Shown here: piece by piece, positions 1-10,146 of the stretch
Layout of the letters: each line of letters opens with the position of its first letter
How positions within the stretch are numbered: position 1 is the first letter of the stretch
NCBI RefSeq assembly: GCF_900188455.1
Contig: NZ_FZOL01000011.1
Coordinates: forward strand, 1-64,000
From: Pseudomonas japonica
GTDB lineage: Bacteria; Pseudomonadota; Gammaproteobacteria; Pseudomonadales; Pseudomonadaceae
Length of the DNA stretch: 64,000 bases
Reading direction: 5' to 3'
Position numbers and translations under genes: made by a program
Notes under the pieces: model-generated
Databases searched by the model: none
The model's input: the letters and a program-made list of their open reading frames with translations, nothing else
Told to the model about the DNA's origin: nothing

Positions 1-1833
1 GTTGTGCAGGCGCCAGGCCACGGCATGCGGGATATGGAAGAACAGTTCCCAGAAGTAGCGACCGTTGGCGCCATGGAAGTCCATCAACTGCTTGATCCCC
101 TCCGCCGGCAACGCCGTCTCCTCGATGTGCTGGGTATCCCAGCTGAGCAGGGCATCCACCGACACCATTGCCCGGGCCACCAGTTCCTTGGCGAACAGGG
201 TATTCAGGCGCACGTAGCGCAGGCCTTTCAGGCCCAGACTCTCCAAGTCGAGAAAATGCCCGCCACGGCTGGTGACCAGCAGCGGGGCCGCGGGAACGGA
301 CGGCGGAAACGTGACGTCGTAATGATTTACGGACTCAAGCCCTACCTCCGGGAAGCCAAGGGACACCACTATCGGCTCGCTGCCATCCACGGTCAGCGTC
401 TTCACGTCGGTTTCCAGCTTGCCGTTGAACTGGCGCCTGTACACCCGACGCCAGGGCTCCTCTCCTTCCTGGTATATGGTCAGGACGAAATCCGACGTGT
501 ACGGGTATTCGTAGCCCAGCACAAGATTCGAGCGTCCATATATGCGGACATGCGGCCCGTTGTCATCGAGCCCCATGCTGCAGCTCAGAAAAATCCTGTT
601 GTTGAGCTGGCCGACGACAGCATACTTGCCGCTCGGGTTGTTGCGGACCTGCACGTGCATCGGCGCATCGGTCGCCAGCGGGTGCTGCAAGCCATTCGGG
701 GGTTCGATGAAGTGGTAGATACCGCTGACGATCCGCTCGATCAGGGTGCCATCGCCGCCGTCCTTTTCCACCATCCCCTGGAACAGCACGTTGAACCGCA
801 GATCCAGGGCCAGCCCCTCGGCGGTGAGCCCACTGACGCTGGTAAAACCGATGACGATCTTCTTCGCCTGCGGATCGGCTTCATTGACGAAGGCAACCAG
901 GCGGGGGTTCCGAATTACGCCGTCCTGCTCCAGCCGGTAACTCATCGGCACCGACCAGGTGCCTTCCAGCGAGCGGTATGCCAGCTTCACCGTGTAGCAC
1001 CGGACTTCCTCCTGCAGCCCCGGTAACTCGGCGCGCGCCGCGGGCACCGGACGCTGCTCGCGATGCTGCTCGACCCAGACCGCATACAGGCGGCCGTCCA
1101 GCACCAGCGGACGCATGAGCACCACGTCGTGCCCCTTGGGCACCTCCACCGGCATCCATTCGTCCCAGGCGGTGGGGCTCAGGTAGTCGTCGTCCTCGGC
1201 ACGCGCCGCCTCCGGGTCGTCGAAATACACCGCGACCTTGCGCCAGAACCAGGCCCGCGGTTCGACGTTCTCGCGGCCGATGAAGTAGTAGTCGGCCTTG
1301 CGAAAATCCAGGCCGTCGATGTAGCCGCTGATGATCTGCAGGTTGCTGATGCGCTCGAAGCGGTCCAGGTAATGCACCAGCGCCCGTTGCACCGAATCCT
1401 TGGAGATGCGGCTCTGATCGGTATTGCCGATGAACTCGCGAAAGGCCTCGGTCTGCTTCAGGCGCAGGCTCGGCACCAGGTAGTTTTCCGGATAGTCGCG
1501 CAGCTTCTGGTTGGCGCCCCACACCGAATACTCGCTCTTGGCGACGCGCCACTGCTCCTGCTCGCGGCCTTCGAGCATGCCCAGGTAGCCAGGCTCCATG
1601 CCGTTGAAGATGGCGTGGATGTACTGCTGCAAGCTCGCCATGCCCATGGCGATACGGCTGGTATCGACCTGGGCGCTGACCTGGTTGTCGATCAGGAGGA
1701 ATTCGTAGAGGTCCTGCTCGGTGACCAGGCCGCGGGCACCTTCGACCGGGTGCTGTGGGACGATCTGGCCGAGGTAGTAGGCGACCAGCGCGTCGCGGTG
1801 GTCTTCGGCGAGGGTGGCGAAGAGCGGGTTCAT
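1..1833 (-). CDS. Tc toxin A component, C-terminal half (TcaB-like), 3'-truncated by window edge
   Basis: Reading leftwards from an ATG at 1833, the frame stays open for 611 codons to base 1, so the C-terminus lies outside the window. The protein resembles the neuraminidase-like and pore-forming half of TcdA/TcaB, the pentameric subunit that binds and injects the toxic TcB-TcC cocoon into insect cells. Typical family stretches include DYPENYLVPSLRLKQTEAF near residue 105 and YFIGRENVEPRAWFWRKV near 180. The ATG overlaps the stop of the upstream toxin gene (ATGA) and follows an AAGGGAGAAG ribosome site, so the two halves are translationally coupled. The family call is firm; exact domain limits cannot be set because the end is missing. 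TcB and TcC genes would be expected just beyond base 1. Confidence 0.82.
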   Translation of the reverse strand, partial: MNPLFATLAEDHRDALVAYYLGQIVPQHPVEGARGLVTEQDLYEFLLIDNQVSAQVDTSRIAMGMASLQQYIHAIFNGMEPGYLGMLEGREQEQWRVAKSEYSVWGANQKLRDYPENYLVPSLRLKQTEAFREFIGNTDQSRISKDSVQRALVHYLDRFERISNLQIISGYIDGLDFRKADYYFIGRENVEPRAWFWRKVAVYFDDPEAARAEDDDYLSPTAWDEWMPVEVPKGHDVVLMRPLVLDGRLYAVWVEQHREQRPVPAARAELPGLQEEVRCYTVKLAYRSLEGTWSVPMSYRLEQDGVIRNPRLVAFVNEADPQAKKIVIGFTSVSGLTAEGLALDLRFNVLFQGMVEKDGGDGTLIERIVSGIYHFIEPPNGLQHPLATDAPMHVQVRNNPSGKYAVVGQLNNRIFLSCSMGLDDNGPHVRIYGRSNLVLGYEYPYTSDFVLTIYQEGEEPWRRVYRRQFNGKLETDVKTLTVDGSEPIVVSLGFPEVGLESVNHYDVTFPPSVPAAPLLVTSRGGHFLDLESLGLKGLRYVRLNTLFAKELVARAMVSVDALLSWDTQHIEETALPAEGIKQLMDFHGANGRYFWELFFHIPHAVAWRLHN

Positions 1834-4800
1834 GAGTCTTCTCCCTTGGACATGTCTTCGGTTACATCGGTATAGTTTTTGCCGATCAGCCAGACAATTT
1901 CGTTTTCGGGCTTGTCATACAAGCCGACCGTCAGGACAGCCGGCAACTTAGGTCTCCCCATTCCAGCTGAGGCCGTGAACCCTTCAGGTGCGGTGGGGAA
2001 TGTGGCCGTGTAGCCGTACTGGCTACATCTGAAGCTGAGACCCCACTGGTGATCCACATGACTGAACAACCGGCCTTCCCGGCGGATGAAGTGGGCCGCC
2101 CCCGTGATCCGGTCTTCCGTCAGCGATGTGACACTTACCGTGATGACCGCCATTTCCCAGACCCGCAAATCCAGGGTCCTGTAGAAATCAGCGAGGCCAA
2201 TCGGCAGGGCAGCCGTGGTCTTGGCTGCCGATTGGCGGGTGTCGATCTCGACATGGGTACGTCCTTCCCCATCGGTTACCCCCGCACTCCGGAACTCGAC
2301 ACCATTGACCAGGCTCCTGCCCACCAGCAGCGACACTCCCGCAATCGGCCCTTCGGCATCGTGCAGTTCCAGGGTGCAGCGAGAGACCCCTCCCTGATCG
2401 ACGACGAAATCGTTGTAGTGATGAAAGATCCCTGAGTCCTCGACCGCCACCAGCGTCAACGTGGCATCGCTGATGATCCGTTCCGCCGTAAAGGTATTCG
2501 ACCCCGCGAACTGCACACGTTTTTCCAGATCGCCAATTGCCTGGAAAGTGCAGCGTGACCCGATCTTCCCGGCGTCTCCATTGAACGCTGGCGCATACAG
2601 CCAGAGCGGGTCTTCCCCGTGGGTCGTCAGCGGCACCTCGACCGGTTCGCTGGCACCGTCCAGGGTCAGCCGCAGGGTCCGATGACCCTCGCGCAAGCTG
2701 GGCGGCAGCGTGCCATTGCGCCGTTTCAGGCGCCCGGACAGTCCGGCAGTGGTCGCGGAAGCGGCAGGGCCGCGGAAGAAATGCAGCTCGCTCTTCTCCA
2801 GATCCAGCAGATAGCGCAGGCCTACCCAGATGTTCAGCGTGGTACCGAGGTTGGAGGTCACGTGCAGGCGCATGTGGTTGTTGGAGGGATCGCTGTTGGG
2901 CAGGAACGCCGCGTTCGTGCAGTCGATCCTGAGGGTGACCTTGCCGTCGGCGTCGCAATGGAGGGTTTCGCCAAGAGGCGGGTCGAACACCACACCCAGC
3001 GCGACGGGATCCGCGTAGTCATCCAGGGTCAAGGTCAGGCGAGCGCCATCGTCGCCCACTCCGTCGATGCGCTCGGCAAAGACCAGCAGGTCGGAAGACA
3101 GCCCGGGGTCGACCGCGAATATCACCCTTTCGGCGTCCGCCAGCACGATACCGGGGCTGTCCGGTCCTGGCTGCGCACGCAAGCGGGTGTGGGGCACCAC
3201 CACCTGCACCTTGAAATCGAACTGTTCACCTTCCTTCACCCCACGCACGGTGATGAGATGCTCTCCCAGATCCTCCTCACGGAAGAATCGCTGGTAGCCT
3301 GCCGAGCCATCCGCGCTGGTGTAGGTCGTGGCCAGCAATTCTTCTCCTGCCCACCAGGTCACCGGATAACCCGCCGCCGCCGGCTCCAGTCGCACCGAGA
3401 AGGTTGCCGGGCGGGCCTGATGCAGACCGAAGTACTGCTCGGCGGGCTCCATCTCCACCAGGGTCGGCAACTGATGAACCGTGGTCCGCGCCGACGACAG
3501 CGGCTTGAGGTCCTTGTGGGCGAACCGGGCGTTGATGGTCAGCGTCACTTCGCCCGGTTCGGCGGCCAGGTAGGTGATGACCGCGATGCCGTCGGCGTTG
3601 CTGATGCTGCGGTCCGGCTCTTCGACGAAGCTGCCGAAGTCCGCCGACCACAGCACAGTCACGGTGCGCTGCGGACTGCCGTCGAGGTTGACCACGCGAC
3701 ATCTTGCGGTGGTGGGCTGGCCGGCAGCGACCGGTCCATCGAAACGCACGTACTGGAAGTACAGTTGTTCGAGGAAGGTCACCGGATCGAAGCTTTCCTG
3801 TTCGCCGTTGATCGGCAGCTCCGCCATCACCGTCGCCACCCCGGACGACAGGCTGCGCAGGCGCGCACTGGCGAAGCCTTCGCCATCGGTGCGGGTCTGC
3901 GGGCGCTCGAAGATACCCAGGTCGGTGCTCCACTGCACGATCTGGTCACGCCCCGGGTTGCCGTGATCGTCGAACACTCGCAGGTGGAAATCGACGCTGT
4001 CGAGATTGCCCGCCAGTGCCTCGTCGGGCTGGCGCACGGGTTCGGAGATGTACAGCGATTCCAGATCGCAGTCGATATGGACCAGCGGTGCGAGGATCTG
4101 CCGGTCGAGGCCGAAACGGGCGATCACCTGTGCCGCGCCCATCTCCTCCCCGGCCTGCAGGTCGATCCAGACCTGGCCATTGACGTCGGTGCTGCTGGAC
4201 GACGGTGCGTCCAGGCGTGACAGGTTGGTCTCCCAGGCCACGCTGATGTTGGCCAGCGGCTCGCCGAGAAAGTTCTTCACGGTCAGCAGGCAACGGGCCT
4301 TGGCGTCCGTACGCGCCACCAGGCGCTGGGTATCCACCACGATCCACGACGTCTCGCTCTGGCCCAGTTCGCCCTGGATCGGTACGGTCGGTGCTTCGAG
4401 CGCTGCGGTGAGGCTGCTCAAGGCACCTTCGGCGGCCGAACGATAGACTTCGCGGCTGCTGTTGCCGCGCAGCGCGCCCAGTTCCACGGCTGCGGCGGTA
4501 CCCAGTTGCAGGGTTTCGCAGGCCAGGCGCACACGCACCAGATGATCCATCTGCCGCACGCTGGAGATCAGGCCATTGCCGCTGATCTCCAGCGCGGTTT
4601 CGAGAATGTCGCGGATGCCGAAGCCGGTGAACTGGGTGATCTTGCCGGCGGCATCCTCGCGGATCAGACGCAGGTCTTCCTCGCTGAGGTCCGGCGGCAG
4701 GTCCGCGACCAGCTTGAGGTAGTCCAGCAACGCCTGTTCGGCCTGGCGGGTGAACTCCAGCAGATGGCGGTACTGCACCAGCAGGTGCAACTGGGTGAAG

Positions 4801-7421
4801 GTGATGTCCGTGGCAGGCTCGTCGCCGCCAGCGCCCTCGAACCACTCGCGATGTTGCCACCAGCAGCGCAGGGCCAGCGGACTGAGCGCCAGGCGTTCGG
4901 CGATGAGCATGCGCCGGGTCAGGCGCGCGAGCAGCGCCAGGATATCGTCGCCAACCGGGATAGGCAGGAGGTCATTGCCATCGAACAGCCGCAACACCTC
5001 TTCAAGCAACTGGTAGCTGCTGCCGTCCGCCCAGCCGAGCAGTTCCTGGCTCAGCTCGGCGCTGCCGCCGAACAGGTTGGCCAGCGCCTCCCAGACCAGG
5101 CTGCGCTGCGCCGAGCGCGCGTCCATCACCAACTGGAAGACCCGCACCAGCACGCCAGGACCGTCGGGCAGCTCAAGGTCGGCGACGATGACCTCGATCC
5201 GCGCACGCAATGCCGCCTCATAGGCGACATCGTCGGGATCCTCGCCGCGCTCGAGGATCAGCCCCGCCGGCGAGACGAACAGCTTCAGTTGCTGCAGCCA
5301 GTCGATCTCGACAGGCACATCGACACCGGCTTTCATCGGGATGCCGGCATCGCGAAAGCTCGCCTCGCTGAGGATCGCCGGCGGCACGCGCCCGGCGATC
5401 TGCCGCAGCAGGTCCAGCTCGCGCTCGCTGGCCGCGGCCACCGGGGCCAGCGGCATCAGTTGCTGGTACAGCCAGGCGACGTCGAGGGCGTTGTCGCGCA
5501 GCCATTGCACGGTATCGGCCAAGGCCTGCACCACGCTGAGGGTATCGCTGAGTTCACTGTGCTGATGCACGACCAGGCGGGTCGTCACCAGGCACGAGAC
5601 GTACTGGTGGCCGCGCTCGCCCATCAGCTGCAGCAGGGCCAGCGCCTCGACGCTGCTCAAGCCCAGCCAGGCGGGCAGACGCACCAGGCGGTAGAACGCC
5701 GAGACCACGGCGTGTGACCAGTACAGGCTGTCTTCATCCTCGCCTGCGGTTTTCGCCGGTTGCCGGGACTGGGCGATATAGCGGGCGAGGTACAGATAGG
5801 TCTCGAAGTTGATGCCCAGCGCACTGCACAAGTGGTGGATCCTGCGGTACTGCGCATCGTTTTTCGGAACGATGCTGAACACACTGTCATCCAGCACCAG
5901 CGGCTCGCTGAACAGCGTCGGATCATTGAACACCCGGTCGAACTGCGGGACCGCGCTGCCCCGGGCATACAGGGCGACACCGCTCAGCAGCGCGGCAAAG
6001 TCCTCGGCGCTGACCTTGAAATCGCGGCGCAGGCGACGGAACAGCCCCAGGGCCCGCAGGGTGTTCTCGCTGATCTCGCGGCCGCGACCGGCCTCGCCGT
6101 GCTCGGCCTGCAGGGCCGCAGCGACGATCAGGTCGGCGTCGGCAAAAGGCAGTTCGACCCAGCGCGCCAGGCGGATCATGCGCTGCATGCGGTCGAAGTG
6201 ATCGGCCTTCCAGTCGCTCAGGGCATGCTCGCCATCGACGCTGACAATGCCGATGCCAGGCTCGGTGCCGGCGTTGATATACACCGAGCCGAAGCGGGCC
6301 GGCGTCGGCGCCGCGAGTCCCGGCACATTGGGCGACGCCACCGGCGCATGGCGCTCGATGGAGAACAGCGATTCGACGCCGTCCTGGTCCAGTCCGGTGC
6401 GCAGGCAGAAGGCGCTCAGCGGCAGCAACTCTTCGGCTTTCGTCACGCCGTAGTGGCGCTGGTAGAAACCGCTCTGCAAGGTGTGCAGCGACTCACGCAG
6501 CCCGCTGCGCGGGTTTACCCGTACCTGCACCGAACGCGCACTGACCCGCCGCGCAGCGCGAGGGAAATACGCCGCTTCGAGCAGCAGCGCGCGTTGCTCC
6601 GGTCCGATCGCCATGTCCAGTTGCAGCGCCTCGTCGGAACGCGGCGAATGCAGCCCGCCGCGACAGAAATACGGGAAGTCCGGATCGAGCTGGCGAATCA
6701 GCTCGCCCAGGCTGTAGCCCTTGCGCTGGAGAATGGCGTTGATCTGCGACATGTAGCGTTCGAACGGCAGGCCGAACGGATAACGCGCCAGCAGCAGCGC
6801 ATCGTCCACCGTGAGGCTTTTCTGGTTGTGGTCGTCGAGGTGCTTGCGCGCCGCGCGCTCGAGGATTTCGTTGACGATGCCGATGGTCGGTTCGACCCGC
6901 TCCAGGCTGTGGTTGTCGAGCATCAACGTGGCCAGGTCGGGACGCCGCGCGGCGAGAAAGACCGGCTTGCCCTCCTCCTGGTTGGCCTGCGGCTCGATGA
7001 CCTGGGTCACCCACTGGAACAGTGCGGTCAGGTAGGCGGCTGGCGAGGTGGTGGCCTCGATCGCGTCGGGCGGGCAGTTGTCGCCCCAGTTGGGATTGAA
7101 CTGGCTGTCGAAGGTCGGCCCTTCCAGCAGGGCGCGCAGACCGGTGCGCCAGGGCGGGCTGGGGATCTCGACCTGGGCGGTCAAGCGCTGCTCGCGATAG
7201 TGCCGCGCCGCCAGCACCGCCAGGGCCGTGGCGCGCTGGTGCACCCTGTGTGCCTCGTCGCCGTCGAGCCCGGGAACCCGCTTCATCAGGGCCTCGACGC
7301 CGCCTCTGGCGATCTCGAACGCCGAGCCCAGGCCGGCCTGCAAGAGTTGCCCGGCCTGGCCGGGGCGGGTGGCGATACGGGTCAGGGAATCGCTTTCGGG
7401 TGCCGTTCTGCGCCGGGCCAT
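1830..7421 (-). CDS. Tc toxin A component, N-terminal half (TcaA-like) with Ig-like repeats
   Basis: The predicted 1863-residue protein is the N-terminal part of a TcA toxin subunit. Near residue 112 it has NWGDNCPPDAIEATTSPAAY, the signature of the VRP1 / virulence-plasmid A domain. A long, mostly helical shell region follows (roughly 150-1000). Residues about 1030-1400 hold at least four repeats of the form (V)xVxWxxDxGxF...TDxxGxAxxxLxxxxxGxAxVxA, which look like invasin-type (Big_1) Ig domains, followed by further beta-rich sequence. The ATG at 7421 is chosen because GGAG lies 8 nt before it; earlier in-frame starts (7436 ATG, 7451 GTG) lack a ribosome site. Together with the overlapping next gene it totals over 2470 residues, close to an undivided TcdA. 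The call is confident; the receptor specificity is unknown. Confidence 0.85.
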   Translation of the reverse strand: MARRRTAPESDSLTRIATRPGQAGQLLQAGLGSAFEIARGGVEALMKRVPGLDGDEAHRVHQRATALAVLAARHYREQRLTAQVEIPSPPWRTGLRALLEGPTFDSQFNPNWGDNCPPDAIEATTSPAAYLTALFQWVTQVIEPQANQEEGKPVFLAARRPDLATLMLDNHSLERVEPTIGIVNEILERAARKHLDDHNQKSLTVDDALLLARYPFGLPFERYMSQINAILQRKGYSLGELIRQLDPDFPYFCRGGLHSPRSDEALQLDMAIGPEQRALLLEAAYFPRAARRVSARSVQVRVNPRSGLRESLHTLQSGFYQRHYGVTKAEELLPLSAFCLRTGLDQDGVESLFSIERHAPVASPNVPGLAAPTPARFGSVYINAGTEPGIGIVSVDGEHALSDWKADHFDRMQRMIRLARWVELPFADADLIVAAALQAEHGEAGRGREISENTLRALGLFRRLRRDFKVSAEDFAALLSGVALYARGSAVPQFDRVFNDPTLFSEPLVLDDSVFSIVPKNDAQYRRIHHLCSALGINFETYLYLARYIAQSRQPAKTAGEDEDSLYWSHAVVSAFYRLVRLPAWLGLSSVEALALLQLMGERGHQYVSCLVTTRLVVHQHSELSDTLSVVQALADTVQWLRDNALDVAWLYQQLMPLAPVAAASERELDLLRQIAGRVPPAILSEASFRDAGIPMKAGVDVPVEIDWLQQLKLFVSPAGLILERGEDPDDVAYEAALRARIEVIVADLELPDGPGVLVRVFQLVMDARSAQRSLVWEALANLFGGSAELSQELLGWADGSSYQLLEEVLRLFDGNDLLPIPVGDDILALLARLTRRMLIAERLALSPLALRCWWQHREWFEGAGGDEPATDITFTQLHLLVQYRHLLEFTRQAEQALLDYLKLVADLPPDLSEEDLRLIREDAAGKITQFTGFGIRDILETALEISGNGLISSVRQMDHLVRVRLACETLQLGTAAAVELGALRGNSSREVYRSAAEGALSSLTAALEAPTVPIQGELGQSETSWIVVDTQRLVARTDAKARCLLTVKNFLGEPLANISVAWETNLSRLDAPSSSSTDVNGQVWIDLQAGEEMGAAQVIARFGLDRQILAPLVHIDCDLESLYISEPVRQPDEALAGNLDSVDFHLRVFDDHGNPGRDQIVQWSTDLGIFERPQTRTDGEGFASARLRSLSSGVATVMAELPINGEQESFDPVTFLEQLYFQYVRFDGPVAAGQPTTARCRVVNLDGSPQRTVTVLWSADFGSFVEEPDRSISNADGIAVITYLAAEPGEVTLTINARFAHKDLKPLSSARTTVHQLPTLVEMEPAEQYFGLHQARPATFSVRLEPAAAGYPVTWWAGEELLATTYTSADGSAGYQRFFREEDLGEHLITVRGVKEGEQFDFKVQVVVPHTRLRAQPGPDSPGIVLADAERVIFAVDPGLSSDLLVFAERIDGVGDDGARLTLTLDDYADPVALGVVFDPPLGETLHCDADGKVTLRIDCTNAAFLPNSDPSNNHMRLHVTSNLGTTLNIWVGLRYLLDLEKSELHFFRGPAASATTAGLSGRLKRRNGTLPPSLREGHRTLRLTLDGASEPVEVPLTTHGEDPLWLYAPAFNGDAGKIGSRCTFQAIGDLEKRVQFAGSNTFTAERIISDATLTLVAVEDSGIFHHYNDFVVDQGGVSRCTLELHDAEGPIAGVSLLVGRSLVNGVEFRSAGVTDGEGRTHVEIDTRQSAAKTTAALPIGLADFYRTLDLRVWEMAVITVSVTSLTEDRITGAAHFIRREGRLFSHVDHQWGLSFRCSQYGYTATFPTAPEGFTASAGMGRPKLPAVLTVGLYDKPENEIVWLIGKNYTDVTEDMSKGEDS

Positions 7422-7527
7422 GAACAGGATCTCCATCGACTGTGGCGACACTTGCGGCCGCCGGTTCGATGAAGCTAAACAGCCCTGTGAGTTCCCGCTA
7501 CTGACAGAAATACCAGGTAGGGCCTGA

Positions 7528-7555
7528 AACCCGCATGGCTACGGGCTTGCGGGTT
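7528..7555 (-). terminator. Hairpin directly after the diguanylate cyclase gene
   Basis: AACCCGCA (7528-7535) and TGCGGGTT (7548-7555) form a perfect 8-bp stem with a 12-nt loop, touching the stop codon of the gene read leftwards from 9112. There is no clear T-run, so it is a weak intrinsic terminator or an mRNA 3'-end stabiliser, separating this gene from the toxin operon. Confidence 0.45.
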
Positions 7556-9112
7556 CTACCCAGGCTCGCTGACCACGCGGTTGCGGCCAGCCTGCTTGGC
7601 GGCGTACATCAACTCGTCGGCACGCTTGAGGGCCTCGGCGCTGTCAGCGCCGGCAACGCAGCGGGCCACGCCCAGCGACACGCTGACATGCCCGACCGGC
7701 TCCAGCCGCGTCGCTTCCACCTGCCGGCGCAGGCGCTCGGCCACTTCGCCGGCCGCGGCGATCGTGGTGTCCGGCAGCAGCAGGAGAAATTCCTCGCCGC
7801 CCAGGCGAAACGCCAGGTCGCCCTCCCGCGAACACTCGCGCAACACCCCGGCCAGCCGCGCCAGCACCTCATCGCCGACATCGTGGCCATGGCTGTCGTT
7901 GATCGCCTTGAAGTGATCGATGTCCAGGGCGATCGCCGCGAACGGCCGGGCCTGCCCATCGATCACCCGCAGCGCGTCGGCCAGCGCGCGACGATTGAGC
8001 AACCCGGTCAGCGGGTCGGTCTGCGCCTGCAGGTTGAGATGGCCCATGCGCTCCTGCATCACGTTGATCCCGCGCAGCAAGGCGCGCTTGATATGGTCGG
8101 CCTCGAAATACCAGGCGCGCACCCGGCGAATGCGTTCCGGCGAGCTGCTGGCGTTCATCGCGTTGGCGTTGTCCGCCAGTTGGCGCAGCGGTCGGGTGAT
8201 CAGGCGGGTCATCCACCAGATGCCGACCAGCCCGAGCAGGCCGACCGGCGCGGTGCCCCAGAGCATCTGCCACATCAGGCGGTCCAGCGGCGCCACGGTG
8301 TCGCGGTAGGGTTTCTGCGAGACCACGCCCCAGCGGGTCAGGGGAATGCTGGCGTAGCCGGCGAGCATTTCCACACCTTGGGAGTTGGTCACCTGCATGG
8401 CTCCGCTCGCGCCCGCGAGCAACTGGTCCACCGCCGGATTCGCCCCGACCACGCTGCCGACCCGGTCGAACTGCGGGTGATAGAGCAGGCGGCGATTGTT
8501 GTCGACCACGTAGCTCAGGGTGCCGTCGCGGTAGAAGTGGTTGCTGATCAGGGTGTGCAGGATGCCCTTTTCGCGCAGGTACAAGGCACCACCGACGAAG
8601 CCCAGGTAGCGCTTGTCGGCATCGAACACCGGGTGGGAGACGAACACCACCAGGTTGCCGGTGCTGGAGGTATAGGCATCGCTGATCAACGGCGCGCGGC
8701 TGTTCAGCGCGTGTTCGGCGCCGCTGGAGGTCAGGGCCTGGCCGTCGTGCAACAGCGACGGCGGCCAGGCCGCGAGGACATGACCGCTGGCATCGACGAT
8801 GGTGATCGCATTGAAGCCCTGGTCCTGCTCCTGGATGCGCCGGGCTTCGGCGTGCAGCAGACGCGGGTTGCTGAAGTCACGGCTCATCTGCGCGACGCTG
8901 TAGGCCAGTTGCTGCTGCGACGACAGCAGAAAAGCCTCGATGCTCGACGCCACCTTGGCCGCGTAGGCGCGGTTGGCTTCCAGGGCGTTGTCCACCAGCA
9001 CCTGATGCTGCACCTTGCGCGCCGCGTAGAAACTGTTGGCCAGGGTCACCCCGGCGGTGACCAGGGCGAACAGCAGGATGATCTTGCGCAGGTCGATGTG
9101 CTTGAAGGTCAT
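7556..9112 (-). CDS. Membrane diguanylate cyclase with periplasmic dCache sensor
   Basis: The 518-residue protein makes cyclic di-GMP from two GTP. An N-terminal membrane helix (about 9-27) is followed by a long periplasmic PDC/dCache-type sensor (about 30-270), a second membrane helix (about 275-300), a HAMP-like stretch and a C-terminal GGDEF domain. The active site reads GGEEF at about 437-441, and REGD five residues earlier fits the RxxD inhibitory I-site, so product feedback is expected. The start at 9112 has AAAGGG upstream; a TTG 15 bases earlier is less likely. It is divergent from the AidA-like gene and shares a 357-bp spacer with it. The ligand cannot be read from sequence. Confidence 0.92.
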   Translation of the reverse strand: MTFKHIDLRKIILLFALVTAGVTLANSFYAARKVQHQVLVDNALEANRAYAAKVASSIEAFLLSSQQQLAYSVAQMSRDFSNPRLLHAEARRIQEQDQGFNAITIVDASGHVLAAWPPSLLHDGQALTSSGAEHALNSRAPLISDAYTSSTGNLVVFVSHPVFDADKRYLGFVGGALYLREKGILHTLISNHFYRDGTLSYVVDNNRRLLYHPQFDRVGSVVGANPAVDQLLAGASGAMQVTNSQGVEMLAGYASIPLTRWGVVSQKPYRDTVAPLDRLMWQMLWGTAPVGLLGLVGIWWMTRLITRPLRQLADNANAMNASSSPERIRRVRAWYFEADHIKRALLRGINVMQERMGHLNLQAQTDPLTGLLNRRALADALRVIDGQARPFAAIALDIDHFKAINDSHGHDVGDEVLARLAGVLRECSREGDLAFRLGGEEFLLLLPDTTIAAAGEVAERLRRQVEATRLEPVGHVSVSLGVARCVAGADSAEALKRADELMYAAKQAGRNRVVSEPG

Positions 9113-9257
9113 TGGGCCCTTTCCCAAGCGAAGTCCTCAGAACGATAGAACAATTGTTGTAGGAGATATCCGCGAACCGGCTACGACAGCGAAAATCGCC
9201 AGCAGTTGCCGCCAGGCCTTGTCAGCCTTTTCCCATACTCAGGGCGGGAGAACTTCC

Positions 9258-9359
9258 CTTCCCCGGGGAAGCCATCAGCAGACTGTCCGACAATTCAACA
9301 ACATGACGCCGGGTTCACAATCCGCTGTCATTGTCCCGTCGGCCTTGGCGCAATTGACA
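9258..9359. promoter_or_regulatory. Divergent intergenic region: 14-bp palindrome and candidate -35
   Basis: The 357-bp gap 9113-9469 contains the perfect palindrome CTTCCCCGGGGAAG at 9258-9271 and a consensus TTGACA at 9354-9359 on the plus strand. No convincing -10 is placed at 17 bp. No further gene is seen in the gap. The palindrome could be an operator for either flanking gene; this is inference only. Confidence 0.3.
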
Positions 9360-9469
9360 TCAGATAGCCATCAACCATTCTTGATCCCGCGACCGCACCC
9401 AGGGACCGGGAGCCGGGATGCGCCGTCGGGCGTGGTCGCCTTGCCAACCCATGATCCAAGGAGAGTTTC

Positions 9470-9988
9470 ATGTCCGGAACGACCAATACCATCGACGTGC
9501 TGCTGATCGTCGACGCTGACAACCTGCTGAGCACCGGGGATGTCGCCGGCTCGGTGTCGCTGCTGGTACAGCGCAATCTGGTGGACCCGAACGCCACAGG
9601 CAACCAGCAGGACGGCGGCAATGAACTGTGGTTCGACGTCAAGCGCGGCGACAACGTGCGCTGGCGTGCCACCACCCTGTCGCGCAACTTCGATACCACC
9701 GCGCTGATCACCGACGTCATCCAGGGCGACCCCAACCAGGGCGGCCACTATGACGGGCAGATCTCGACCCCGAGCTACCTGCCGTTCTACGACGTGCCGG
9801 TGGCTTACCTCGAAGGCACCAACCCGCTGAAGGTCGGCTCCAACGCGGTGACCGTCACCGTATGGCAGGCCACCGCGGAAAAACCGGGGAAACTCTGGTA
9901 TCAGATCCAGTTCTCCCTGCTCAACCAGGAAACCCAGCAAGTCGGCGGCCCTTACATCTGGGACCCGTACATCACTGTCAACAACTGA
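9470..9988 (+). CDS. AidA/PixA-family inclusion body protein
   Basis: The 172-residue protein matches the AidA/PixA family of cytoplasmic inclusion-body proteins from Burkholderia, Xenorhabdus and Pseudomonas. The typical opening (TIDVLLIVDADNLL), a central beta-rich stretch and the ending GPYIWDPYITVNN are present. There is no signal peptide or membrane segment. AAGGAG lies just before the ATG. In Burkholderia, aidA is quorum-controlled and linked to nematode virulence; whether that applies here is unknown. The gene is monocistronic, flanked by a divergent regulator-type gene and a following hairpin. A family role near an insect toxin locus would fit host association, but this is only inference. 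Confidence 0.8.
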   Translation: MSGTTNTIDVLLIVDADNLLSTGDVAGSVSLLVQRNLVDPNATGNQQDGGNELWFDVKRGDNVRWRATTLSRNFDTTALITDVIQGDPNQGGHYDGQISTPSYLPFYDVPVAYLEGTNPLKVGSNAVTVTVWQATAEKPGKLWYQIQFSLLNQETQQVGGPYIWDPYITVNN

Positions 9989-10000
9989 TCCTGCTGAAAC

Positions 10001-10032
10001 GGCTCACCCCACGGCATACGCCAGGGTGAGCC
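10001..10032 (+). terminator. Hairpin downstream of AidA-like gene
   Basis: GGCTCACCC (10001-10009) pairs perfectly with GGGTGAGCC (10024-10032), 12 nt after the stop codon. No strong T-run follows, so termination strength is uncertain. Confidence 0.5.
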
Positions 10033-10146
10033 ATTGCACCAAGGTCGCGCCCCTCCCCTGCAACATTTTGTTCAAACCAACGGGCCAATTGATTATGCTG
10101 GCGGGCTTATGCCATGGCGCATCGCCACATCGACAAGTACCCGCCC

